Assembly (NCBI GenBank): GCA_015680685.1
Contig: MNCI01008953.1
Coordinates: forward strand, 364,733 to 428,732
DNA: 64,000 nt
Origin: Gnetum montanum
Taxonomy: Eukaryota; Streptophyta; Gnetopsida; Gnetales; Gnetaceae
Reading direction: 5' to 3'
Part shown: positions 35,650 through 46,825 of the stretch, piece after piece
Layout of the letters: every line of letters starts with the position of its first letter
Numbering within the stretch: position 1 is the stretch's first letter
The notes under the pieces: generated by a model
Databases searched by the model: none
The model's input: only the letters and a program-made list of their open reading frames with translations
What the model was told of the DNA's origin: nothing
Position numbers and translations under genes: made by a program

Positions 35650-36250
35650 AAGTAGGCACTTAGCACATTTTTGGCCAAGGGAAAGTCTTGGTCATGTAGT
35701 TGCTTTCCAACCAAGTGTGGATTAGGGGGTGCACAAAGCTTAGGATCCTCTGGGAGGCTGTTGGCTTCAACCACTCACTCAAGTATGTTAGCCTTAGGCA
35801 TTACATTGGTTGTTACAGGTGTACCACCAAGAAACTCCACCTCTAGAACTTGCGCCATGTCTATGTTGTGGGTAGCTGGAGGGGGGGGGGGGGGGGGGGG
35901 GCNCATTATCACCATGGATGATAACTTGACCATCTTAATATGGAAGGTGGATTTATTAATCGATGGGAGAGGAGATGGTCCATAGTTGGGCTAGCCAAGG
36001 CCTACCTAGGATCAAGTTGAAGCCTGCATCTCCTCTATGATAATGAAATCTATGCTAGTGGGGAACTACTCTTCTACCACAAAGGCTAAGTTGATTGTAC
36101 CCCTAATGGTGACATGTGATTTGTTGAAGGATTTTAGACACATAATTTTGGTTGGCCTAATTTCATTTTCCAGGCCTAGCTTGTTGATGACGAAGTACAA
36201 GACTACATTTGTTGCTACACAATCATCAACATGCACTCTATGAATCATGC
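35650..36250 (-). pseudogene. Aspartic protease and tail, unit E
   Basis: The minus strand reads HVDDCVATNVVLYFVINKLG at about 36,180-36,240, with Cys in place of the active-site Gly, then KSFNKSHVTIRGTINLAF and FNLILGR near 36,010. The tail contains a run of 21 G bases plus an N (35,881-35,903), which breaks the frame. Ends near PKLCAPPNPHL before the repeat spacer. Confidence 0.78.
35881..35903. repeat. Poly-G run with an unresolved base
   Basis: Twenty-one G in a row, then C and N. This is probably an assembly or gap-closure artefact within the protease tail, though a real homopolymer cannot be ruled out. Confidence 0.8.
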
Positions 36251-36959
36251 ACTACCCAACATGTATGCTAATGAATAGTGGAGCTATAGTGACCTCACCT
36301 CATTTAGGGTTGACCTTATCTACATCATTATGAAATGCTAGGGATGTTGAACTTAATTCCTGTGGTGTAAAGGATAACATTATTGCACGGATGGTGTTCT
36401 CATTTGTAGGGATGTCCTTTGTAATAGGAATGGAGGCCAACATCTGGGCCAATGCTTGGTGGTGAGTAGATGAGGTCATGACTAGGTCATACAAGCTTAA
36501 CATTGTGTTCTTTTTCTTGAACTTTTTTCTCACCTAGGTTAGTGTAGCTACAAAGTCCTTATCATCAGTCATTGTGTTGGCCTTAACTTCCTCCATGTGG
36601 CTTGAGAGATAGATCTCTAATGGAGGGGAGTTGGGATTGGGTTGCTTAGCTTGCTTGGTGGTAGGGGCCCCAGTGTTCAATTGTTTCTTACTGATTATGG
36701 CCTTTACTTCAGCCATGGGGATTGCAAGATGCTCATTTATCCTCTTGGATTTCCATTTGATAGGCCTACTTGGGTTGTCATGGGGTTGGCCCTTGAAGGA
36801 GGAGGAATCATGATGTTTCCCACTATTGGGTTTTAGGTAGGTGAGTAGTCATCATGTTGTGGTATCCTTATGAAAAATGGTGGTTTAGGAGTTGTTGCAG
36901 GGCCAACTTGCTATGGCACCTTGATAACAGAAGGTTGCTTAGCAATTGTTGTTGTTATG

Positions 36960-37030
36960 TCATGCCAGTTTAACGTCTTAGCATCTAGTTGGTTTGTTTG
37001 ATAGTTTAATATCTTAGCAGGTAATTGTTG
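36960..37030. repeat. Second insertion of spacer-type repeats in gag of unit E
   Basis: Two units like CAGTTTAACGTCTTAGCA and ATAGTTTAATATCTTAGCAG lie in the C-terminal gag region. They match the array at 38,450-38,640 and the first array at 34.8 kb. Confidence 0.6.
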
Positions 37031-38449
37031 TGGAACCTTGATCACAAAGGGTGTTGTGCATGCTCAAGGTGGTACTTTGATAACAAAGGGGGGCCTTTTG
37101 CTTATGGAGGTTGAGGGGATCCTTACCTTGCTAGGAGGCACATAGAGCACAAAAGGTTGTTATGTAGGTTTAGACTTACCACTTGTGTTGATGGAGTTTA
37201 TGACATAGGACGCATCATCTACATTGTATTGGCTTGCTGCATCAAGCAACAATTGGTCCCATTCTATCATTCTTTGTAGGTCATCCTACAAAGCATGATA
37301 ATTATTCATACTATGACTAGACATCTAGTGGTAATGATAGTATTGGTCCAACTTAAAATGTTATGGAACAGGGGGCTCATTCAATACTACTAAGGTAGGG
37401 TTCATTAGTAGTTTATAGTACTTATCATGTTTTTGGTAGGAAATCTTTGATACGCATTTGTGTTTGATTTACCTAGATTTTAGAAGTTGCTTCAATAATT
37501 CAAAGGGTTCCATCAGTAGCAATGTATACTTTGAGCGATCCTTGTACTGAAAGTTGGACCTTGGGATGGCCCCTGCCAATGTAGGTGAGTTGGCACTAGA
37601 GTCGGCGGCTTTGTGAACTAGGGCCTTGGGCTACTTAACCATCAAGCCCCAATTGGTTACTTCTATGCTTATGACCACTATTTCCACTATTGCATTTTGC
37701 ATGCACACATGTTGGTTTCTGTAGGCCATGTAGGGTGGATCATTGCTAGCTTGTGCTACCTCTTCTATGCACTTCATTTGGGAAAAGGCTTGGTTAAGGG
37801 ACTTCTAGGCTAGGTAATACAATTTGGACTTGATGAAGTCATTCACTGCACCCTTGAAGATGGCTAGTAGGTGTGTCTCTACTATGGATTCATGCATTTT
37901 ACTCAATGCAATGTTCCAGCATTAGAGGAATTTTGGAATAAGGTTTAGGGGCCCTTACTTAACTTGCATGAGTTGGTTGAGGGTTGCTTCAGGCTTTAAG
38001 TTGTACCTAAAGTGTGTCCAAAATTGGCTTATGAGATCCTCCAAAGAAGAGATTGAGGCCTTGGGTAGTACATGATACTAGTCTAAGGCCTTGCTAGTGA
38101 GTGACATGGAGAACACGTGCATGATAGTGTATGGCCAGGCTTGAAGGAGCAACCACTTAGATCCAAATGTGATCAAGTGTGCATTGGGATCCCAATTAAC
38201 ATTGTAGTTGGTGAGTTGAGGTAGTTGGACCCTAGTTGCAAGAGTCATGGGTGGGACTATAGGACTTATGGGGCTGTCCCAATAGAAGTCCACCACCTTG
38301 ATGGTTTTAGAGGAGGTAGCTTTGAGTTTGTTGATCTCCTCTGTCAAACATTGGATCAACTAGAATGCTTGATCCAAGATTGGGGATGTGCAAGGCAGTT
38401 GCATTAGCTAGACTTGTGTTGATTACATAGCATAGGGTTGGATTGTTGG

Positions 38450-38640
38450 TTGTGGAGTTTGCTAGTTTAATGTCATAGCAAACAATCGTTTCCAATTTAA
38501 TGTCATCGCATATAGTTGTCGCTAGTTTAACGTTGTAGCAGATGACCATCGTCAATTTAATATCATAGTAAATGGCCATTGCTAGTATAACATAATAGTA
38601 GATGAATTTAGTTGATGTGTTAGCTGAGGGATGGACATAG
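38450..38640. repeat. 30-bp tandem repeats inside gag of unit E
   Basis: About five copies of a unit like GCTAGTTTAATGTCATAGCA plus ten more bases. The 30-base period keeps the minus-strand frame, giving repeated YD-IKLA peptides. Confidence 0.75.
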
Positions 38641-39716
38641 TGATTGAGGTGGCCACACACAAGTGCGTTGGATGGACACCGATAAGATAAGTGGGATGTG
38701 GCATGCTTGAATCATCTAGGGCTAGGAGGTGATCCTTGCATGAGCATAGGGTTGGGAAAATGTAATGGTAGCTTGCAAAAAAGGTTGAATTGGCATGGTC
38801 ACCATCTCAAAGAGGATGGATAGACCAAACTGAGGAGGGGTTGTACTAAGAAGTGGTTGTTGGAAGATGATGTAGAGGGGGCTCTCGCATTTGGAGTAGG
38901 CCTCAAACTCATCTTCTTCCTCCTATGAGACTTCCTCATAGGTTTTTCCTACATCATGCTTATTTACATGGATGAGTTGGGACAATAGCTAGTGGTAAGA
39001 CTCTATGAATGGGATTATGTCAAACAAGGAGGGGCTGTCCTCTTGTCCATCCTGGTGGACTCGTTTGTACTCTTGTTTTTCCTTTAGGTTAAGGTGATCC
39101 ACTAGTAATCCTACTTGGATTTTGGCACAAAAAAAATTGTATTATTCATGGCTTAGTGTAGCATGATTTGGGTGGATCATGGTGTCAAATGTGTTAGACA
39201 CTAACATGGAAGGTTGATCTAGATTCATGTTTAGAAAAATGACTAAGTCTACTGGTAATAGAAAAATGGCGAGTATAAAAATGTAGAAAAATGACTAAGT
39301 GTAAAAATGCAGAAAAATCGATAAGTATGGAAACTGCAAAAAATTGACTAAGTGCAAAACTATAGAAAATTTGGCTAAATATGAAAATGCAATCAAAATG
39401 CTAAGTATGAAAGCTGTTGAAAATGGCTAACTTTGGTGTTATGCTTGCTATGCTCTAAAGGGTTTTCATGCTCCATAGAGGACCCAGAGCTTGACACAAT
39501 GGATACAGTTGGGCTTTTCATCCTATGGGATTCCAAGGAAACTGACAATTGGAACCAATCTAGACCAACTAAACCATAGAAAACTCCTACACTAGCCTAT
39601 GATCTAGCTACTACTATGGTAGGTCTATAGGGTGTTATGTCTATGCTAGCTTAAAACTAGTAACAGAGGTGCAAAAAACATGTGGAACTACCCTTGAACA
39701 CAAAAGGAAAGGGAGG

Positions 39717-39733
39717 CCCTCCTTCCAATGCCA
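39717..39733 (-). other. Primer-binding site, tRNA-Asn type (unit E)
   Basis: CCCTCCTTCCAATGCCA on the plus strand, five bases from the LTR terminus at 39,739. Confidence 0.75.
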
Positions 39734-39738
39734 AAAGC

Positions 39739-40647
39739 TATAATGATCGAAAAAATCAGTGGCTGGAATCATTAAGGGATCAACTAATGCACAATCTTAA
39801 TCCCACCTCTGCACGAGGGCCTTGCTGAAAATGAAGGTAGAGCATCCTAAATGGTCTTGTTGATTGAATAGGAACTTTTTCAATTGTAACTGGGGAAATG
39901 GGTGCAATTGAGGGGTGGCATGGTTAGCTAAAATGAAAATGTAAACAATGTCAAATGATGCTAAGTATCAAAGTAGTGCTTCATGATGCTAAGTGTAGAG
40001 CATAGCCATGAAATGGGGCTAGGCATAGCTAAGGGTTTCCATCGAAATGAGGGTGTCAACATGCAGAGACTACCACCCAAGTGTAATACAATGTGATGAT
40101 GTATGAACAAATGTGAAAATATGTTAGAAAAATGCTAGAAATGAAACATTGCCCCAAATGGGAGCATAGTCAACTCCAAAAGGGTCTGAGAAGATACATA
40201 ATGTACAACAAGCATAGTGAAAGCATAGTCACAATCTTGGTGGTGTTGGACCGTGAAGTATGGCACTCACCATGATGAATCGTGCCTACTAGGTTGGCCT
40301 CTACAATGTACTATAAGGTGTAGCTATTCCTCTCTACTGGTGTGGTATGCTTTGGGTCTCATTTGCCTAGGGAGCTAAGTGCTAAGATGCTAAGATGTCA
40401 AAATGCCAAATGCCAAATGAAAGTGCCAACTACCAACTGGTGAAAAAAATGAAACCCCCCCTAAAACATTGGGGCACAAGGGTATTTATAGGGCTAGGAT
40501 TAGCCCAAAATGTAGATCAAGTGCCACATGATAGTGTGGTAGGTGGAACTATGAGAAAAATTTAGAAAATTTTCTAAGTTTGAAGGTGACCAAAAAAAGT
40601 TCAAAAAAATTTTCTAACTTTGGCCAATACACTCATCCCATGTTACG
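39739..40647 (-). repeat. LTR-e, left part (R-U5 and part of U3)
   Basis: Starts TATAATGATCG next to a primer-binding site. TATA box at 40,483-40,490. At 40,647 it is cut in the phrase CTCATCCCATGTTACG by the Athila-like element; the same phrase and the rest of U3 resume at 49,491. Confidence 0.85.
40483..40490 (-). promoter_or_regulatory. LTR-e TATA box
   Basis: TATTTATA followed by GGGCTAGG on the plus strand. Confidence 0.7.
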
Positions 40648-43060
40648 TGATGAGTGGTGAGGTACCCCTACACTCAACCATATGAATACAAGTGTTTCAT
40701 GCATGATCCAGTCTAACTCCAAGGACTAAGTGCTTACACACCTTAATGGAACACTTAGGGTTAATTAATCGTTGTCTGCCCAAAGTTACTTGTATTGTCA
40801 TGGTTGTATGGTTAAGTAAGCTTGGTTAAGTAATCGTTACTGGGTTACCAAGTGGTATATGCATGCTCGAAGTGGTCATACTAAGTGTATTTAACTAAGG
40901 GGGTTGAAGGTTGAGAGAGATATTAATTAGCTAGGAAAACATTAAATAATAATTAATTACTAATTAGCTTAAGTTGTATGCTACAAGGTTTATCATAAAG
41001 TTCATCTTTATTATCGTACAAAAAATTTTTCTTAGGTACAAATTGCTCGAATAAAGATCCATTCACTCTAAGACTCCTAATGCGGGCACACAGAAATAAT
41101 TCTAACTCTGGAATAAAAAAAACTGCAAGAATATGGCTAAGGGTCTATGCCTAACTACCTTTGAACCAAGGGCACCACCTCTTATTTATAGAAGATGAGG
41201 TAGGACGTGATATTGCAGCTCATCATACCCCCATGAATAAATGAAAACTTGTCCTTGAATTCCTTACAAAATATTGGGAAGGTATGGAATTATTGACTTG
41301 AATGATAAATAATGGTGAATGAGATGACATGTGAATGGATCAACATTACAATACATGACAATATTAGTGTTCATAACTACAAGAGTGAATAGTATACACA
41401 ATTGACATCTAGCCTTATTTTGCAACTGAGAGAGAAGAGAAAGAGAGAGAAAAGGAGAAGACGTGTTGCTATCGACACCAAGATTGTAGCTTCTGTTGTC
41501 CATCCATAATTGTGCCATCAATCTTATTCCTTGCACAACCATTCCAGTACCAATCCATCCTGAGTGTTTCCTCTAAGTCCAATTCATTACTATATGATTT
41601 CCATTTGCACACACAACATAATCACATATGAGCAGGGATAAGTAAATCTCAATATAGTTGATACCTTGCCTCAGTGTAAGATCCATTGGATAAGTTGTGA
41701 TATGGCCAATACAGATTCTAGAGATATAACACTGGTGGCTACCCAAGGTGTAGGGGTTAGGAAAAATTGAAAAAATTGGACCAAGGCCCCCATGACTAAA
41801 AGCAATCCTCCAGTAATGATAGAATGGAAAAAGATAAGAAATAAGAAATATGGAGAAAAAGAAACAACGTTAATGCTAATAAAATGAATGTCAAAGATGG
41901 GAATGAAAAAAACAAATGTTGATTATGGAAATATTTAAGGAAAATAAGTTAACTGATGCACCAAATAGGAATGCTAGTGGGTCCTCCCCAAAGTAGGTTC
42001 ATGCCCTTTATGCCCTGACAAACCCACATTCAAAGAGTTCGTAGGCTCTGGAAATGTCATTTGGGAGCAAGAGTTAAAGACTTAACTCCAAGAATTCACC
42101 AAAGAGAAAATAAGGCATCAACCAAAATATAGACTATTGATACAACCAGCAATGATGTGGAAAATGGAGAAAGAATGATGGGGAGAAGAGAATGGAATGG
42201 AGTCCCAAGAACAAGGTGGTGTACAACCCCTTGTGTAGTTATGGTAAATGTGACTAAGTAGATCTCATTCCAAATCGAACCTCAAACTATCCACATCCAG
42301 TGACTTCGCATTAATACACTTGGCCAATTCATCCACTTAAAGTAATAAGAATGCTTTTGCCAAAGAGTCAACACCATTCCAAGGAACACAAGAAAGGGAA
42401 AAGTGGGATGCAAGAGAGGGTCTTAGTTAGAGGAAACATGTTTTTTTAGTTCCATAACTAGTGCTTGTAGCCTAGATGATTATTTTGTCTAAGGGGTGTG
42501 CTTTGAGTTCTCACTGTTTCCTTTTTGCATGAGAACCACACCATGCAAAGACTTATTTTTATTGGCTCAGCTTCCCGATAATGGAGCAATGTTGGAATGG
42601 TAAGGAAAACTCAAGAAGAAAACATCTAAGCACCCAAGAGAATAGCTAGCAAAAGTGCTTCAAATCTCTTTGAAGTCACACCCTTTTCAGTCCTTGTTTC
42701 CTTCCATAGTTTGAGAAATGTCAAATCATCAATTCGTTAATAGTTTTATTATTAAAGAAATGGATTGTATAGTTCCAAACCAAGAGAGACCATAGAAATT
42801 CATGAATGCATGGATGATGTGAACTCATTACCTATTATATCAAAAGAACCATACCTTAGTATTAACATTATAACTCAAAGGTAAAAACCAAACATTAGCA
42901 ATCAATAAAATACAGTTCATACCACCATCAGAAGTACTTATTAGGTGATGAATCTAACAAAAAAAAATAACAAATAAAGACAAAAACAAAAACAAACAAA
43001 ACAAACAATTACACAAAGAAATGAAAAAGTATAAATGATGCTGCAAAACAAAAAAAATAA
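40648..43060 (-). repeat. 3' LTR and 3' untranslated region of the Athila-like element
   Basis: Non-coding. The TATA box in element sense is at 41,183-41,190 (TATTTATA on the plus strand, then GAAGATGAGG). A GA-rich patch lies at 41,427-41,460 and A-rich runs at 42,960-43,110. The inner LTR edge could not be placed because the 5' LTR that would define it is missing. Confidence 0.6.
41183..41190 (-). promoter_or_regulatory. TATA box of the Athila-like LTR
   Basis: TATAAATA in element sense, about 540 bases from the LTR's outer end at 40,648. Confidence 0.55.
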
Positions 43061-43256
43061 AAGTTAAAGAAATTTGAAAAACAAAAATGTGTAAAAAAAA
43101 CTTAAAAAAGGAACTAAGGGCCTCAAATAGTTAGCAGAGGTGGCCATCTCCCCCATGACTGAGTTGGAAGGAGGAGATCTGAAATAGTGATCAAGGTAAT
43201 CCCTTCTTAGAGGTATTATGTGCACTGATCGTTCTAAGTTCATGGAAGGGTTTGGT

Positions 43257-44420
43257 CTATTGCACATTGACTAATAATCTCTTATCGAGGCTCTCAGGTT
43301 TGTATATAGTCATGGCCCTTGAAGGAAAGGTTGTATGAATAATGTAAGGTCCTTCCCACAATGTTTGAAATTTTGTGTGTTGTTGCACATGTGTGGGGTT
43401 CCAGTAGAGAACCTTATCTCCTGGTTGATACTTAACCTTTCGAACCTTCAAGTCATGATGTTGCTTGTTATATGCCTTGTGCAACTCATTTGATGATAGT
43501 GCAGCTAATCGATTTTCATCTAGCACGTTTAAAGTTGCCAACCTTTTTTTTGTGCTAGATCAAGATTGAGGTGAGGTCATAAGCCATTAATAGTGTACGG
43601 AGCTTGGTTTGAATCGGAAGCATTGGAAGCTTTCCGTACACTAACTCATAGGGAGAGTAGCCTATAGAGAGTTTCCAAGTGGAGCGATATGCCCAAAGAG
43701 CATCATTCAGTTTTGTGCTCCAATCTCACCTATACTTGCTAATTGTCCTAGTTAATATTTTATTGATCTCCCTGTTGGTGACATTAGCTTGTTTGTTAGC
43801 TTGGGGGTGATAAGGTGTAGTCAATTTATGTTCAACCCCTAAGTGTTGCATTAACTTTCGAAAAGTTGCACTTGTGAAGTGTGTTCTATTATTCGAAATA
43901 ACTGCACATGGCATACCAAACCTATCTACAATTTGTTGTTGCACAAATTATGCAACTGCAGATGATGTGCAATCTGTAACAACAGCTACTTCAGCCCATT
44001 TTTTTAGATAGTCTATGGTAACTACAATGTAAGATTTTCCATTGGACATTGGTGTAATGGACCTCATAATGTCTATTCCCCAAATGTCGAAAGGTTCTAA
44101 TGGTTGAATCCATTGTTGTAGACCCTCCATTTTAGTAGTCATTCCCCTATCACGTTGATAGCACTCACAAGATCAGACAAATTGATGGGCATCCTAAAAT
44201 AATGTTGACCAGTAATATCCTGTAAGAAAGATCTTAATAGCTGTTCATCTCCTTGCATAGTAACCTCCACAAGGGCCCTCATAAGTGTCTTGGAGAACTC
44301 TCAGTTGGTCTACCTTGGGCAGGTAGCATTGAACCAAGCCATCAGGACACACTTTGTAAAGTTGTCCATTAATCTCCATGAAGTACTTGGCTCTATGAAG
44401 AAACTATTGTTTCTTCCTAA
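43257..44420 (-). pseudogene. Integrase of the Athila-like element, catalytic residues altered
   Basis: The zinc-binding region lies about 44,160-44,400 (GQLYKVCPDGLVQCYLP, DTYEGPCGG). The catalytic core at 43,726-44,142 contains FDIWGIDIM (first Asp present), AVISNNRTHF (second Asp changed to Asn in the usual SDxGTHF) and QANVTNREIN (Asn where the catalytic Glu of QVEVSNREI stands). The C-terminal GPY/F domain at 43,257-43,541 has KYQPGDKVLYWNP and LWEGPYIIH. The frame carries stops between blocks. The changed residues mean it could not integrate DNA as it stands. Confidence 0.88.
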
Positions 44421-44559
44421 AGTCTAGCTTCTATGGTGTTTTTTGAGTAAGGAGATAGGAGAGAATGCTACTATACTAGTTCATCTTCATGGGTTGGTTA
44501 TTCACTACACTAGCAAAGAGGGCTTCATCAAGAAAATGATCAAACATTACATATTCATT

Positions 44560-45020
44560 CTCTTTGCTATCCCAATGCAACTGAGATAAATGATCTGCAA
44601 CTACATTCTCGGTACCTTTTCGATTGATCATCATTAGATCGAACTCCTATAGGATTACCAGCCATCGTATAATATGAGGGCTAACCATTGGCTTGTTCAT
44701 GAGGAACCGAATTGCACTATGATCCATGTGGATGAACTCTTTGTAACCTAACACATAGTTCCTAAACTTATCCAGTGCAAACACTACAACCATTAATTTT
44801 TTCTCTATAGTTATGTAGTTAAGTTGTGTACTAGCGATACTTCTACTTGCAAAGTGGATGTAGTAAGGGCATTTTTCGTCATCTAACTATGCAAGTACAG
44901 CTCCTAAAGCATAATTGGATGCATTAGTCATTACGTGGAACAACCTAGACCAGTTAGGAGCTTGTAGAATGGGAGTTTCTATAAAATTTCATTTAAGAAG
45001 TTGGAATGCTCGTTCACATT
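44560..45020 (-). pseudogene. RNase H of the Athila-like element
   Basis: Follows RT. The minus strand reads RLFHVMTNASNYALGAVLA near 44,890-44,945, where the usual catalytic TDAS is TNAS, then FASRSIASTQLNYITIEKKL and VVFALDKFRNYVLG. LVILxEFDLMMINRKGTENV then leads to the linker ADHLSQL before integrase. A few stops are present. Confidence 0.85.
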
Positions 45021-45900
45021 CCCTGGTCCACTCAAAAGTTACATCCTTCTTTGCTTGCTCTACCAATGGTTTGACAATCTTAGAGAAGTTCTCAATGAAT
45101 CTCTTATAGTAGCCAATGTGTCCAAGGAATGACTGAATGTCCTTGATAGTTTTCGGTTGATGGGTGATTCCTTAGGTGACCCTAATTTTATCTGGGTCTA
45201 CCTCTATTCTTGCATGTGAAACCTTATGCCCAAGTACTATGCCTTCTCGGACCATTAAATGGATTTTTTTGCCAGTTGAGCCTTAAATTAATTTTACGCA
45301 TCTTTTTAGCACTTTCTCTAATTGGTCCAAGGCTTGATCAAAACTTGTTCCATAGATGGAGAAGTCGTCCATAAAGACTTCCACTTCATTCCCTATTTGT
45401 TATTGGAATATACTTAGAACTGTGCGTTGAAATGTGGCAGGAGCATTACACAAGCCAAAAGACATTTGTTTATATGCAAACATTCCCTAAGGATTGATGA
45501 ACGTTGTCTTGGCTTGGTCTTTTGGGGCTATCCGTATTTGGTTGTATCCACTATAGCCATCCAGAAAACTATAATAGTGATGCCTTGATATGGTGTCTAA
45601 GACTTGGTCAAGAAATGGCAACAGAAAGTGATCCTTAAATGTTGCCATGTTCAGTAGCCTAAAATCTATACACATCCTCCATTTTCCTTCCTTTTTAGGC
45701 ACAATCACTTGAGGGCTAACCCATTTGCTATCAGAAATGGGATATATGAACCCAGCCTTAAGAAGCTATTCTATTTCTTCCTTTACTACTTGCTTCAATT
45801 CTGGTTCAATTGCCTCTACGGTTGTTTTCAAGGTTTCATGGAGGGGTCAGTGTAAATCCTATGCTGGCATATCCTAGGATTTATTCCAGTTAATTCGGGA
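45020..45900 (-). pseudogene. Reverse transcriptase of the Athila-like element
   Basis: Well preserved. The frame at 45,487-45,708 gives VPKKEGKWRMCIDFRLLN and SFLDGYSGYNQIRIAPKDQ. Across one stop come FGLCNAPATFQRTVLSIFQ and EVFMDDFSIYGTSFDQALDQ, the active site at about 45,362-45,384. VREGIVLGHKVSHARIEVDP then SFLGHIGYYKRFIENFSK complete the palm and thumb. The catalytic MDD is intact, unlike the integrase and RNase H. Stops at about 45,486, 45,410 and 45,285 break the polyprotein. Confidence 0.92.
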
Positions 45901-46133
45901 TATAACTAGGAAAAGGCTTTTGACCACTTATTTATTACTTTCAATAGTCTTCCTTTTTGTTTGGAAGCAAGTCTTGCATTGATGATTACCAGTTTTCCAT
46001 TTTCAAGGGTCATATATTTTAGACCGATGGGAAATGGTTTCAATTCTAAGGGCTCTTGTTTGAATTTTTTAGGAATTTCCAACTTACCCCAGTTGATGTT
46101 TTCAAGGTTAAGGCTCAGAAGTTGGTAGTGGAC

Positions 46134-46735
46134 TTACTCTAGTGCATCTATTCTTTCGGTGTAAGTGTAAGTTATTTCCTTAGTTAGTTCCATCCATGTT
46201 AGTGAGTTGCTCTCTTGATCAGCTATTAGCCGCTGGGTGTCTTCTTGTCGTGTGGCTGCTGCATATAGGCACTTTTGTATGTTAATGTCTTGTGCACAGC
46301 GGTTGCATGCATGCAATGCTAAACTTTGCACAACCCATGATCTCTGCACACAATTGCACCCTCTATCACTGTATGTGATGCATGGAACCTTCTTCTTCTC
46401 GATCTTTCCAAAAGTGTTCTCCTTCAATATTTCCAAGGAAAGATCATGGATTCCTAGGCGTGCATCTATAGTACTTAGCCATGGCCTTCCCATTATTATT
46501 GGGAAGTCCCCTTTACCATTATTCACTTGTATTACTAGGAAATTAGTTGGGTATGACCACCTACACATAGTGATGATAATGTCCTCCACCAGTCCCAAGG
46601 GAACAGTGATGGACTGGTCAGCTAGGAAAATATTGCTCTTCTTTAATGTGGGCAGGTTCTAGGCTTTATACATTTCTTGTGATATTAAGTTGACTCCAGA
46701 ACCTGAATCTAGAAGAGCTTTTCATGGCTCATTCC
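46134..46735 (-). pseudogene. Aspartic protease of the Athila-like element
   Basis: The minus strand reads KALLDSGSGVNLISQEMYKA (active-site D-S-G, about 46,670-46,720), then ADQSITVPLGLVEDI and FPIIMGRPWLSTIDARLGI, the usual retropepsin ending. The open frame extends to 46,134 and includes a Cys-rich C-terminal stretch (CNCVQRSW, ACNRCAQD). One stop lies near 46,660. Confidence 0.88.
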
Positions 46736-46825
46736 TAGTGATTTGGAGATAAATTAGAGGGCTTCTAGGATCAAAGAATTTTCTAAGAAGGTTGCCAATC
46801 TTAATCCAGTAAGTAACGACATGTG

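Larger units (their letters stand above)
36251..39228 (-). pseudogene. gag of unit E with inserted tandem repeats
   Basis: Start at the ATG at 39,228 (MNLDQPSM). Recognisable blocks are LTNYNVNWDPNAHLITFGSK and WPYTIMHVFSMSLTSKALD (38,078-38,200), which form the gag core, KVVDFYWDSPISP just before it, and a C-terminal region to 36,300 with LYDLVMTSSTHHQALAQMLA. Within the middle region a 117-residue frame (38,307-38,660) contains repeated ten-residue units such as MAIYYDIKLT and MVICYNVKLA, absent from the other gag copies. Stops and frameshifts elsewhere make it non-functional. Confidence 0.8.

Noticed and set aside
35671-35985. 104-codon plus-strand frame with a glycine run
   Set aside because: The glycines come from the 21-base G run with an N, probably an artefact. 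The frame is antisense to the protease tail.
41200-43060. Possible env-like gene of the Athila-like element
   Set aside because: Athila elements can carry one here, but no frame longer than about 90 codons and no signal or membrane pattern is visible in the minus strand.
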